Shown: piece after piece, positions 21,153 through 38,314 of the stretch
How the letters are laid out: every line of letters starts with the position of its first letter
Numbering within the stretch: position 1 is the first letter of the stretch
Source of the DNA: Onchocerca volvulus
Taxonomy: Eukaryota > Nematoda > Chromadorea > Rhabditida > Onchocercidae
Assembly (NCBI GenBank): GCA_000499405.2
Contig: HG738137.1
Location: 22,924,546 to 22,988,545, forward strand
Length of the DNA stretch: 64,000 nucleotides
Direction of reading: 5' to 3'
Position numbers and translations under genes: made by a program
Notes under the pieces: generated by a model
What the model saw: only the letters and a program-made list of their open reading frames with translations
The model's database searches: none
What the model was told of the DNA's origin: nothing

Positions 21153-22446
21153 TAGCTTCGATGATAAAAATAATGGTAAATTTTTGTTCAATTTGTTTGA
21201 ATTATTATTTTCAAAGTTTTCGCTTTATATTCCAATTCGAGTGTAATAAAAAGGATAAATAAGTTGAAAAATGCGTGATGTCAAATCTTAAATTCATCAT
21301 TAGACGTCCAAAGAACTTTTGTTATCTTTTATGCTAACAGTGATGAAAACTAGAAATCACAAAATTGTGGCACTGGTGATAGCAAATATTTTTGCATTTT
21401 TTGCCCGAATTATCATCGAGAATGCTTGTGAAAGATCTCTGTAATGCCTTGTTTCCTGGCACCAGTTGCTACAATTGAAATTTAGCAGTTGATATTTTTT
21501 TAATATTATTTCTTTATTAAATAAATTACCGACATTTTTGGGGATTTAGTTGATCATATCAGTTTGTTTTATATTTCCAGTAACTTTCTTTTTTCCAGAT
21601 ATTCTTCCACTTGTCGTCGATATAATGGCATTTACAAGATTTCTGGAGAATAGAAAATTCGAGCTTTCTTGAAATTTAAAATAAAATAGTTTTCTGATGA
21701 TAAGATTAAATTTTGTATTTTCTCTTAAATTGTTAGGATATTGCTGTATTATTTGTATATGTGTTGCATATCTTATTTCATATATTTTTGCAGAAGTAAA
21801 CATTTTTTAAAGTTTATTGTTATTTGCTACATGTAGAATCCCTACTTCTATTATTTCCCATTATTCTTTGCTTCTCTCTCTATATATACAAGTTTGTAGA
21901 TATGTGTAGGTTAGGTTATGGACATCGGCATTTGCAATTATAACAAACAGCAAAACGTGAACCGTGATTTAATGTGATTTGCATAATCTTCATCTAAACT
22001 TGCAATACATTTTAAAATTCAGGTTCTCTAGTTCCAAGTTTTGCTGGTCGATTTTGGCTTTGCTTCTTGGAGACTCATCTTAGTCTAGGTTTACTAAACT
22101 GTCGTTATTGTTTTAGATTTTAATTTCCAGAACATTCCTGTTTTTTTTCCTCCAGTGAGAAACTGTGCTTCATCTTTTATCAGATAAAGTTTGCATAAAA
22201 ATCTGATCGTATTGCCATCCTCTTTTATGCAAATTTTTCCATGCTTAGTAAAGTAGGGTTGGATATTTATTTGAGGACAATAATCAATAGTCTTTCAGGA
22301 TGGTTTTGTATGTGCAAATATTTTGGTTTGTTTATCCTTTCTTTTTAATTAAGCTGTACTGAAAGGTTTAGATAAAAAAGAACAACAGGACGTGTCGTCA
22401 TCTTCTTTGGATATTCTTTGGTTGAAGGTTGGAGAGCGTTTGTATA
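21153..22446. other. intergenic region, nothing coding seen
   Basis: AT-rich spacer between the MTP18 gene and the helicase gene. Only short chance frames on either strand. A TTAAG acceptor about 90 bp before ATG 22447 could mark the 5' end of the helicase mRNA. Confidence 0.5.
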
Positions 22447-27862
<5,416 letters not shown>

Positions 27863-29039
27863 TTTAGTGAGATTTCTCTTGCATTTCTTTGTTCGTTGTA
27901 CTTCTTTGGTCACTTATTGTTTTTTTTTTCATTTTATTTAGCATTTTTTAAACCCGAAATTTGGCTTAATGGTTGCTGATTTTTCATATGAAAATTAAGT
28001 TTATATTTTTGATTTGAGTCAATTTCAAGGTGCTTAAAAAGTGCACCTTTTTTGAAGTAGTTTACTGAAATCGAAATATATTTCGAAATCGACAAATTTT
28101 TAATTAAAACAATCAGTTTTGCAAAATATATACGTTAGTTCGAATTTTTGCAAGGATGGTTTTTTTTAGTGTTAGAAAAAAGCAGTTTATATGATGATAA
28201 AGAATCATACTTCTTTATGTATGCTTAGTTGTATTGATTTCATAGGATCGGCTCTGCCACTTTTTTGAGGAGAGAATTATTGTGGTATCCTTTGAAATCA
28301 TCGTAACTAAATGTACATGTATAAAGTAATATGGCATTGATTATTATATGAATTGCTTATCTTTTTCGAGGAAGTTTGAAAATTCATCCTGCAATAATTC
28401 GAAGGAATGTATGTACTTCATGAAATTCATTTTTTTGATTAAACATGAGTACTTTTGAAGGATAGATTAGAATGGCATAAATAGCGTTTTTTTTTTTTTT
28501 TTTTGATTCTTTATAATTTCACTTAAGCGATGGTAAGGTCTATTGTTAGGAAAAGTATCTAGATAAACATTGATAATTTTAAAGAAGTGAAGAATAAACT
28601 TTTCAATAAAAAATAGTTTAAAGTGGCAAAATTAATAAACCTTTTAAAAAAGAATAACTCTATTAATGATTGAAGTGCATCTGATTGCGTAAATATATGG
28701 TCTCATTTTCTTTTAATTTCTGAGATTTTAAATAATTCTTTTAAAATATCATTGTTAACTATCAATATTAATTCTTTCATTTATTTTCTTGTTGAATTTT
28801 TGGATCATCTCTATAGCATATTCCTTCCCAATATTGTTGTAGTTCACGAGCGTGGAACTCATTATCATTCTTTACAGTTTTCAGATATCTCGTCAGCAAA
28901 ATTATCGATTTTATTCAATGAGGATTTGTAACTTCTTGTCGATTAGTATTATAACATTCCTTTATTTTACTTATTGCCATATTTTCATTGAATTTCCTAA
29001 TTTTTAAGAAATCACCAATATGTGAAGATTCCGCCAGAA

Positions 29040-29105
29040 ATTGATTTTTACTTCTAGGTACAATAGTGGGCTATTGCTACTGTACCTGGAGAAGTAAAAA
29101 TCAAT
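29040..29105. repeat. 66-nt near-perfect hairpin (possible pre-miRNA)
   Basis: The left arm begins ATTGATTTTTACTTCT and the right arm ends with its exact complement AGAAGTAAAAATCAAT. The pairing continues through AGGTACA after a 2-nt bulge, then one mismatch and TAG, to a loop of about ten bases. Stem length near 27 bp with a small loop resembles a microRNA precursor, but a small foldback repeat is equally possible. Confidence 0.5.
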
Positions 29106-29507
29106 TCACAGGAAATTTTTCGAGGATTCATAGATGATTAATATTTTGAGATTATTACTGCCGATTGATTTATTCAACTTTTAACATTTGTTGGATGTGA
29201 GAATTGAATATTCTGAGAGAGAGGAAAAATAAACAGATATAGTAGGGATTCTATAAATAGCGCAGAATGAAAAATTTTTACATTGGAAATTTAACTGATT
29301 ATAATTCCTCACATTTTGCAGCTGATCTCTGTATGTCTTTAAATTTTTTCTTTAAAAATCCGTATAATCTTTAATAATATTCAGGTATTACAATAGTACT
29401 ATGGATGGCTTCTGTAAATTTATCTGCTTCAACTTATTCTTTCATACCTCTAGCATGTTGATATTCCTATATGTCACTTACGCTTATGCCTTAATTAATG
29501 CCTAATT

Positions 29508-29785
29508 CCAACGTTTTATGAATGTATTCTGCCATTTCATGCCGTGCAATTACTTAATTTTGCTTCATCATAATAATACATCAAAAGAAACTTTATTGGT
29601 TACACTTTGTATATATAAGATTTTGTCTTTTCATGAAAGAAATGACTCCGACATTTTGTGAGTGTATTTTCCTACTTCATGCCGTGTAATTACTTAATTT
29701 TGCTTCATCATAATAATACTTCTGGAGAAACTTTATTGATTACATTTCGTATATAATGAGACTTTGTCTTTTTATGAGAAATGAC
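29508..29785. repeat. two tandem copies of a 140-bp block
   Basis: Copy 1 (about 29508-29647) and copy 2 (about 29648-29785) share CATGCCGTG, AATTACTTAATTTTGCTTCA and TCATAATAATAC, then AGAAACTTTATTG and TTTGTCTTTT, with scattered differences. Neither copy has an open frame of note. Confidence 0.75.
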
Positions 29786-29911
29786 AAGATGGAAGCTGTT
29801 GAATGCGTTTTTCTTTTCTTTTTTTTTTTTTTTATGATAAAATGTTGTTAAAGGATTTGAAGGAAATTGATTTTAAATTAATATTCTACATATGTTTTAT
29901 TTTCAAAAAGT

Positions 29912-32900
29912 TTACATTAATGTTGAGTCTGTTTCAAAATATTCAGCCAATGATTTTTCAGGTGAACTAATGCAACCGCTTGTTTCGGTTTCTGTTTTAC
30001 CATTATTTAGGTCATTATCATCGTTCGAGCTACCAGATCGTTCATCTCGTTGACTGCTTTCTTCCGGACTTACTGATATTCGCCACGACTCTTCCATAGA
30101 ATCATCCACTGAACCACATGTTATCTGGAATTCAATGATCATGATCCCATGTATAGGTTCAGAGTTGAGATTTTTACAGTAGCAGAAAAAAATGTAAGAT
30201 TTTGCCATTTCTATGAATTACATAGTTATTGGAATTTGATGTAATCAAGTGTATTTGAGGAAATTAGGAAGAAATTTCGAAAAAAAATCATTGGAATGCT
30301 TTGCGAAATATCTCACATCGAGAGACTAAATTAAATATATTCGTGTTCCTTCATGTCATCAATTCTTGCATCTCTTAAATAAAGTTTGATAATTCAAAAA
30401 TATACCGATTCGTGAAACGAAGTACTTGGAAGCGACGGTATATGAGGCGAATTATCAGAAGCTTCACGACATTGCATACTATTACGACGAAATTTTGCTC
30501 GAGCGTTTTGAAACCAAACCTGGAATAGTATATAATACTTTGAATCATATTAAATAATATTTGTAATAATGTCATTTATTGTAATATGATATCTATATGA
30601 GATATTGCATGATCTCTTGGAGGAGCTTCTTCCCATTTTCCAAAGACCTCTAGATTGTATCTAATATTGGCAAATAGTAAATATCGATAACCTATCTTTA
30701 TCGAAAGTTGTCTATTTTTATTCAATAGAAAATTTCAAATGTAATTTTCAAAATTTGACGAATTTTAACCACCTGCAAAACTCTTTTAGTAAGACCAGTT
30801 CTCTGTGCCAATTGTTTCAAGTCTTTAGCATCTGGATTGTGATTCAAATTGAAATAACTTTTCATTGTTCTCAATTGGTGATGCTTGAAACTGGTACGCA
30901 TCCTTTTTGATTTATGCGCTATACTTAGCGTTTCTTCTTCAATACAATCTATAGATTGATCTGCTTTTTATTTCATATTGGAAAGGAGACAAACTCAATT
31001 TCTTATCAAACACCAAATTTTCAAATCCATTATTGATTATCTGAGAAGTTCAGAAGTACTACGGACAATGAAAAAATGATGGAACAAAAACAATGAATCG
31101 TTACATAATAGGAATAAATACAAATGTTATCTTACACTAATAGGTCAAGTCATGGCAACTCAGTTACCCGACATATTAAATGTTTTAAATTTTGACAACA
31201 GAATGCCATAATCAGCATTGTTCATGTAATTGTGATTAGCATCAGTCTCCCGAAAAAGAACCTTGTGATTATGAGATATCCAACTATTTTCTTTCATCTC
31301 TTTGTCGGTAAAATTTGTTCATAATTTGCTTCACATCAAAATTAACATTTAAATATTTGGCTGGAAGGTACGAAAATCGAATCACTCATCCCTTCCTCTA
31401 ATAAAGTACGTTCTTGCCATTACCGTAGTATTAGAAAAAGATCTTTCTCTAGAAGATATTAAAATGAGTAATATTGCTGCCCGTTTCTTAATCAAAAGCC
31501 ATGCTAGCTATTCTTAAATGTTTGCTATTCAAAGAACAAGCGACTATTTGAGTGTTAACAAAGCCTACGTTTTCCTCACTTCCTCCAATTAGTGCTGAGA
31601 TACGGTAGTTTACATAGATCGCTCATCCTCATGATGTCTTTTATAATTTTATTGCGTTTTCACATCTTATACTTTCAAATTCTTTTTATATAAATCTACA
31701 GTAGTTTGCAGTGTTTGTCCTCAAATCTTATCTCTTTCATCTTTTTTTCCCAATTTCTCATTCTTCTGAAATTGGGCAATCTACGAAGTGTCACTTTCTT
31801 CGAGAGAAATGACAAGCGAAAGTAATAAGTGAGAGAAAGCTCTGAATGATAAAATATATGCAAATAAAAATGATTGATAATGAAAACGTTTAACTGAATT
31901 GTTCACTTCACAATATACGTCTTTTATACAATTACATATGACACTGTTCAGACCTTTTGCTTGAATCTGAAGTTTCTCATTGCAAATGTCTTACCTAAGT
32001 TATTCTTTATGTTACAAACGATTAGTAGAGAATATCCAAGTCAATTGATCAAGTAAACTGATCATCGTTTGTAACATAAAAAATAATCTAGCGATCAATT
32101 TATTTGGATATTCTTAAATAATTGTTTCTAACATCACTATCTGTCGCTCTCCGCAACATTAGACGTTGCGAATTTGTATAATAATGACTGCTACCTGAAT
32201 GCTAGGGAGGATTTTCTCACAAACGAAAAAATTAGTGAAAAAAGCCAGTGCCAACCAATACTATCCGTGGTATTCTCTATATCATCAGTTGACTTTTTCC
32301 ATTTTCGGCATCGTTCTTTTCCTCGTAGAAGTGAAATTTCCGATGAATCGGTTCGTAGAGAACTATCATCAGTAGGATTAACTGCACCGAAATGCACTAA
32401 AACCTGAATATTATTTCCTTATTGAATAAAATACATATCACACTCTTTATTATTTTGAAATTTTTAAAATAATATGGTTCTAATTGCATTTTAGTGATAC
32501 CAATTTATTCTACATAATTTTATTCAAATTATAGTCATACTTTTGATGCTAATAATTTCTGCATCTATCAAGCATCTGTCAATATTCAATCTAACAAACT
32601 GCTAATAATTTCTACAACCGCTAATTAGTGACTAATTAATGACTTCTCTTTCTCAGTTTATTTCAAGTTTTATTTTCAACAGTTATCAATTTTTGCATCA
32701 TAGCTAGTGAAATGTTCATGATAATCTTTGGCAAGCCTAGATCTTTTTATTTTGTAACAAAATAAATTATATAAATTTAAGGAAAAGGCAAAAATGAAAA
32801 GGAGAAGTCATTAATTAGTCACTAATTAGCTCTTTGTTATGGAAGAGAATTTAAGCACCGTGGCAATATAATGCCCCGTTACATCCCATTGTAAATAATT

Positions 32901-34282
32901 CACTCGGTCGTAGTGGTGCGGAACAAACGTAACAGGTAAAACATTCCAAATGAAAAATTGCTTCATTAGCTCGCATGACGATATCTTCGTTACATAATAC
33001 GGTAGCACATCGTTCACAACGTTTACCGTATTTACTGCAAATGATTTTATTTTACGAATCCAAGATATCTCCAGTGAAGAACTTATCTATTTGACATTTT
33101 AAATTTAGATTGTTATTGAGAAAATTACCAATACTGGAAAACTAATTAACTCAAATTGTATTTGATTATCTGAGAACTGACTACACTTCAATCTGTTTAA
33201 TGAATAAATTGCAAAAACGAAGGATACAAACAACAATTATTCAAATTACAGAAGCACATTGAGAAAATAAAAGTTCGATATAGGCTAAGGAATCTTGAAA
33301 TTTGATTTGATGTTAGTTTTCGTTCACGCATAATAAAGCTATAAGTGTAAGTCTGAACGTGTTTAGGTCAATTTTTATAACTGGATGACTAATATCAAGT
33401 ATATATGTGTGTGATTTTTATTTCAATCGATTTAAGCTTTTTTTTTTTTTCGATATAAATTTATGTCAAGAATCATCAAATATCTTCAGAGTAAATCTAA
33501 TAATTTCTTACGCGAGATAATCATTGCGACAAAGTACCATTCCATTTTTATAGTAGCAAGTAGATGCACTCTGTAGTGAACAATGACACAGATAACAACG
33601 TAAACATTCATAGTGCCAATTTTGTTCGTTCATCAACAGGTAATGCTGATCCGTGATCGGAATCATGCAGGATACGCAACAACCTATCATGTTTCATGTA
33701 TTCATTATCAATAATTTTTCAAAATATGACTTGAGAAAGACATGAAAAATTCGAGCAGAAGAGTCAAGAGGTCAGTTGATATGGAAAGTAAGAAAGAAGT
33801 GGATATTTTTAAATATTGCATACCAAAATGTAACGTAACTCTTAACTTCAACTAAAGAACAAGAAGTTTTCACAGAAAGAATCATAACAACAGTATGCAA
33901 ATCTAAATCATACTATCCAAAGACAGCTCAGAATGCTCCTTCAAACTTTGGACAAGTTCAACTACTATTAAGTCATTTCTAATAAAAAAATGACTTATAA
34001 ATCATTCATAAAGCCACAAAAGTGAGCCAAAAAGACAGAGCATTATATGAGAAAAAGACTCACTCATTCTATAAAAAAAATGATATTAGAAGATTGTTTT
34101 GGAATTAAGAAAAAAACAGAGGCATTTTTATATTTTTGCTTTAAAAGATTACCTGCTGCTGCAGCTTGGCATAAAGCGGTTGAGGTTGATGGGACGCTTG
34201 GAACTGGTGGTGATGATTCGGTTTGAGTGTCATCATTTAGTGATGATAAATACATCATCCGGAAATCAACAAAATGAAACAT
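29912..34282 (-). CDS. ttx-3: LIM-homeobox transcription factor, LHX2/9-apterous/TTX-3 class
   Basis: Seven minus-strand exons (34153-34282, 33512-33683, 32859-33034, 32256-32396, 30773-30960, 30406-30519, 29912-30124) join in phase to 377 residues. LIM1 (about 45-100) has zinc ligands in CVSC, HYEC, CYLC and CRND; LIM2 (about 105-165) has CERC, HLEC, CYVC and CHVH. The homeodomain (about 223-282) reads KRMRTSFKHHQLRTMKSYF, NPDAKDLKQLAQRTGLTKR, then VWFQNARAKFRRN; this is the LHX2/LHX9/Apterous type, not LIN-11, MEC-3 or LIM-4. The worm member TTX-3 is a nuclear selector for AIY and other cholinergic neurons. The tail is Ser/Glu-rich and ends ETDSTLM. The first ATG is uncertain: an in-frame ATG at 34336 is preceded by hydrophobic codons and is less likely. 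About 4 kb of gene-free DNA upstream probably holds its control sites; intron 4 holds interleaved inverted repeats. Confidence 0.94.
32000..32113. repeat. two interleaved inverted repeats (H-type layout)
   Basis: Arm 1 (32000-32022, containing TTTATGTTACAAACGAT) is complementary to 32064-32086. Arm 2 (32030-32050, containing GAATATCCAA and TCAATTGATC) is complementary to 32093-32113. The order 1, 2, 1', 2' means both stems cannot form as a simple nested hairpin. The element lies in intron 4 of the LIM-homeobox gene. Confidence 0.6.
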
Positions 34283-35302
34283 TATAAAAAGCATGGAAAA
34301 TATATGGACAAATGATACGCACATAAAGCTAAACAAATTGCATGAAAAATTTTTCCAATAGTGGTAAAGAATGATTCTAAAAATTTGTCATTTAATACTG
34401 TGTCATTTCACAACCGTATATATTATTCATTAATTTACAACGTTTTACATTTCATTAATTTGTAATATCCAAATAGGTGGTCAGACGCTTTAATATCTTT
34501 AAAAAGTTTTGATAGCATTTTGCTAAATTTTCAGAGACGACATACAAAAAGCTTTTACTTCAGTACTACATTGAACTAGCAATAAATTTTATTGAAATTT
34601 GCAGACAGTTTTTGTAGATTTCTAAGGAATGAAGAAATTTTACAGTAATAAATATGAAAGTGAAGTTCAATCAGATTTTTAAAAAATAGAAAGCAGATTG
34701 AACCGGTATAGAAAGAACAAGTAGTGAAAGATAATGTATGGCTTTGGGAGGATCAAAAAAGGATTACTGAAAGTAGATGTAACAACAATTTTGCGCCAAG
34801 AGATAATGGCTCAATATTTTCAATCTCCCACTCTTAATAAACGATTTCATAGTGTTGTTATTATTAACATCCAATTTTACTCATGTTTATCAGAATACTC
34901 TGTGAAATTTTGTGATTTTAACTTTTCCTTATTTCTGGAAGTTAAGGGAGATCTCAAATTTTTATCATTTGTCTATAAAAGCCTGTTGTTGAAGAACACA
35001 ATTTTGATATGATTAGATGAAAGAAGAAGGATGAGCTTGCTCTCTTTTAGAAAATTTTGGTGAACAGCATTGTTATTGAAGATGAATATTTGAGGGACGG
35101 GAAAAGAGGAGATGAATGGCTTAGTTAAACTCTGTAAAGGATACTTGAAAAAGGAGGATGATGTGCTTTGCAGATTGTTTTAATGATGATAATGACCCGA
35201 ACGGATTACAATTTGACACCAAGCATGGAAATAGAGATGGCAGGTGAAAGCTGACCGTACAACTCGAATTCGCCCAAATTGTTTTCAGCTACTGAAAAGA
35301 TA

Positions 35303-35338
<36 letters not shown>

Positions 35339-38314
35339 TTACGAAAGAAAAATCTGGATTTGTCCGTTATGTAATGATTCAAATGATGCCGGAGTGTACA
35401 GATTGCACCTACGAGAAGATGTAATGATAATTGCGTAAATATCAATTAACGAAAGTTTTTGAAGAATTAAGCGAAAATCATCCGGGAGGATGTCGCCAAA
35501 GAATGCTACAAATAAGTCACACTAACATGTAAAACATTGTCCGCAAGTCAAACCGATTGCTTAAAAAAAAAATCTGATAATTAAATTAAGCAAGTACGAT
35601 TATCATAATTGCTATCTCATATCTGAATATTGGAAGACTGTATTCATATTTGTGGAAAATAGCAAAAAAAAGGTTAACCTATATTTCTTCTGTTTAACAT
35701 CCCGAATTCCGTAATCTAGTAAAGCTTTTCTGATTATTGACTTTCATTACTATAAACAGTTAAATTAGCTTACACATTTTTCCTGATGCTTGACGAATGA
35801 TACATCTGGCAACGAAACATAAAATAATCCCTAACATATCAAGGCTTTCCAACACATTGGCAATTTAACAGCATCATAAAAATTCGTTTATGTTCTTCAG
35901 TAGTATACCAAATTCTTTAACATATTGTTTATGATGCTGTAAATAACCAATGTAGCTAGCTTTAAAGTTTTCCCATACGTTAGTTAAGTAAATCTTCTTA
36001 GTAATACGTCAACAATCCGTCCTATTTCAGGCTGTCTCTCTCTTGTCAAATAAATGGAGAGTGGTATCAGATGTGTCATGTACTTTACCGATTATCAAAG
36101 CAAGAAATATCAGTATATTGTCAAAGCAAGAAATATCAACATAAAGATTTTGAAAAAAATTTCTTTGAGAGGTCAGCATTAATTGAATAGCAAAAAGATG
36201 AATTGGACATATTTATTAATCTAAAGCTAATTAGTAATCTATTTGCAAATATTTCGTTTCTTCAGAAAAGTTTTCTCGAGCATTTCTAAAATGCTGTATA
36301 AAGATTCATTGACGTAACAAATTCACTTATTTGGAAAAAAAATTCGATAGTTTGAAAACCATGATTTCGAAGAGGAAATACAGTAATCAAAGGCGGTAAA
36401 AGGAAAAAATCAAAAAATATTGAAGAGGAATAATAAATTTGCACTTGTAATTATGCTCAACAATAGCTTTTCATAAATGCATCTCCGGTGCAAAGATGTG
36501 GTAGGAAAGAGGTTGTCGAATACAGCAGGGGTCATGGAGGTGAAATGATGATGAGATGACCTCGTAGCAGGGGTCCATTATACTGCTTTTACCTATATCC
36601 CATCTTCACTTGATTCTGTTTTAGCTGTAATTTCCATAAATTCTTAAAGCATTTTATTCTTTAATAGATCGACGAAATAAACAATCATCGTGAGAATTAG
36701 AGAAAGAATTTGATGAAAAAAAAAAAATGAAAATTAGAACCAAATAAAATTACGGAGTCTATCTGATTTTAATACCTCAAACTGAAGAATTAAGTGACGA
36801 ACTGAATTCCGTAATTACATTCAAATCCGTCAATTTATAAGGATGCCAAATATTTTTGTCACTTAAATGCCACGCCGCCTTCCAAAATACTGCCATCGCA
36901 GGATTGGAATGAAATGAATTAAATGCATTTTAAGGACAATTTGGTGAAAACTACAGATGACTGAAGAACAAAATGACAAGTTTCAGGAAGAGTATGAATG
37001 AATCGATGCTTATGGTGGGATTGGGAAAGGGATACCGTATACTTGAAGGAAGACAGCATAGCATTAGTCATCCATCCATCCGATCGCGACAATTGTCTAA
37101 TTGGGAGATTGGGCAAAGTGAGGTAGAAGTTTTCTAAAAATAGATTTACTTGATGAAAAGGCTAGCAAGCCTAGCTCATCGAAGCGATACTCATCGAAGG
37201 TTATATGAAAAGCTTCATGCCAAATGAAACGAGTAAAGATAAGCCGACCGCTGCGCGATTACCTTGTCATTAATCGAGGTTCCGCACAAATATTATATCA
37301 ACAGACAGGTTCATTCAACGGTACTTGTTTACACCACAGGTACTACTACTGCCACTCTTAATCTCGATGATTCACATTAATCATGAATTTTTCATCAAAC
37401 ATACAATTTCACTTTTTCAATCATAGTAACATTTATCAATTTCGAATGAAACTCAGACTTTTCTTTCTTCATTTTTCTCTTCTTTTGTTAATTTGCACGT
37501 CGAGAAAAAAGGTTACACCTGCTTATTTGTTTACTTAATAATTAAACGAAGAAGGTGAGGAGCAGAAGTGGTTGCATGTACTCTGCTTTTGCAATTATTG
37601 TTACAGTAACATTCTATAGGAGTGAATGACTGCGCTCAATTTGCGAAATAATCTAATTGTCTTCATTTTGCATGTTTGGGATCGAAGTCAACAGCAACGA
37701 GATTTTCGGAAGGATGTGTTTTGGAATATTTGAAGCTTCTATTAAATTTTTCCTTTACTCTGATGGTGCAGCATAAAATCTACAATTGTCATTTGAGGTG
37801 AGAAAAATTATGTTTTTAAAAATTGTATCTTAGATGATATAAAATAAAATGTAATTTTTTTTAGCTCAATTTAATCTAAGATATAATCAGAGTTGTTTGA
37901 GTTTTAAGTTTTGAAGGAAGTCTTCTTTTCTAAGTTATTTTGTTAAAATATATTCCACACCGATGAGTCCATATAAACTCATCATATTAACATTGATTCA
38001 TTCTCACTAAATTATCAAATAATCACATTTGATGCAACTTTCAAGCATCGATGAATATGACTAAGATCATGAGAGAACGTCGTGAATTCCATCATTCAGT
38101 ATCGTCATTTTTGTGAATTACATTTAACAAAGTATTTTATACGTTCTCAGCAGTGATTAAGTGCTAAAAGTAGAACGATTGCGTACACAGTAGAAGTATT
38201 ACTTTCCATAGAATTATTGTAAATTTCCCGATTATATAGTTGTGAATATGACGGTATTATGATTGCAGTTAGCTTTTTTCTTCGCCAATAAGTTTTTTAT
38301 TCATAAAGGTTGGC
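34283..38314. other. gene-free region upstream of the LIM-homeobox gene
   Basis: Four kilobases with only short chance frames. It is the 5' flank of the TTX-3-class gene (minus strand) and the 3' flank of the Gly-rich gene. It contains an (ATT)11 microsatellite (35305-35337). A slightly GC-richer part lies at 36480-37330, with short palindromes such as GGCTAGCAAGCCTAGC near 37160. I could not identify specific factor sites with confidence. Confidence 0.5.
35305..35337. repeat. (ATT)11 microsatellite
   Basis: A perfect trinucleotide run. It opens frames on both strands that encode only Asn or Tyr runs. Confidence 0.95.

Larger units (their letters stand above)
27863..29911. other. convergent intergenic region with hairpin and tandem duplication
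   Basis: This lies between the 3' ends of the helicase gene (plus) and the LIM-homeobox gene (minus). No gene is seen. It holds poly-T runs (near 28488 and 29816), a 66-nt hairpin at 29040-29105, and two tandem copies of a 140-bp block at 29508-29785. Confidence 0.55.
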
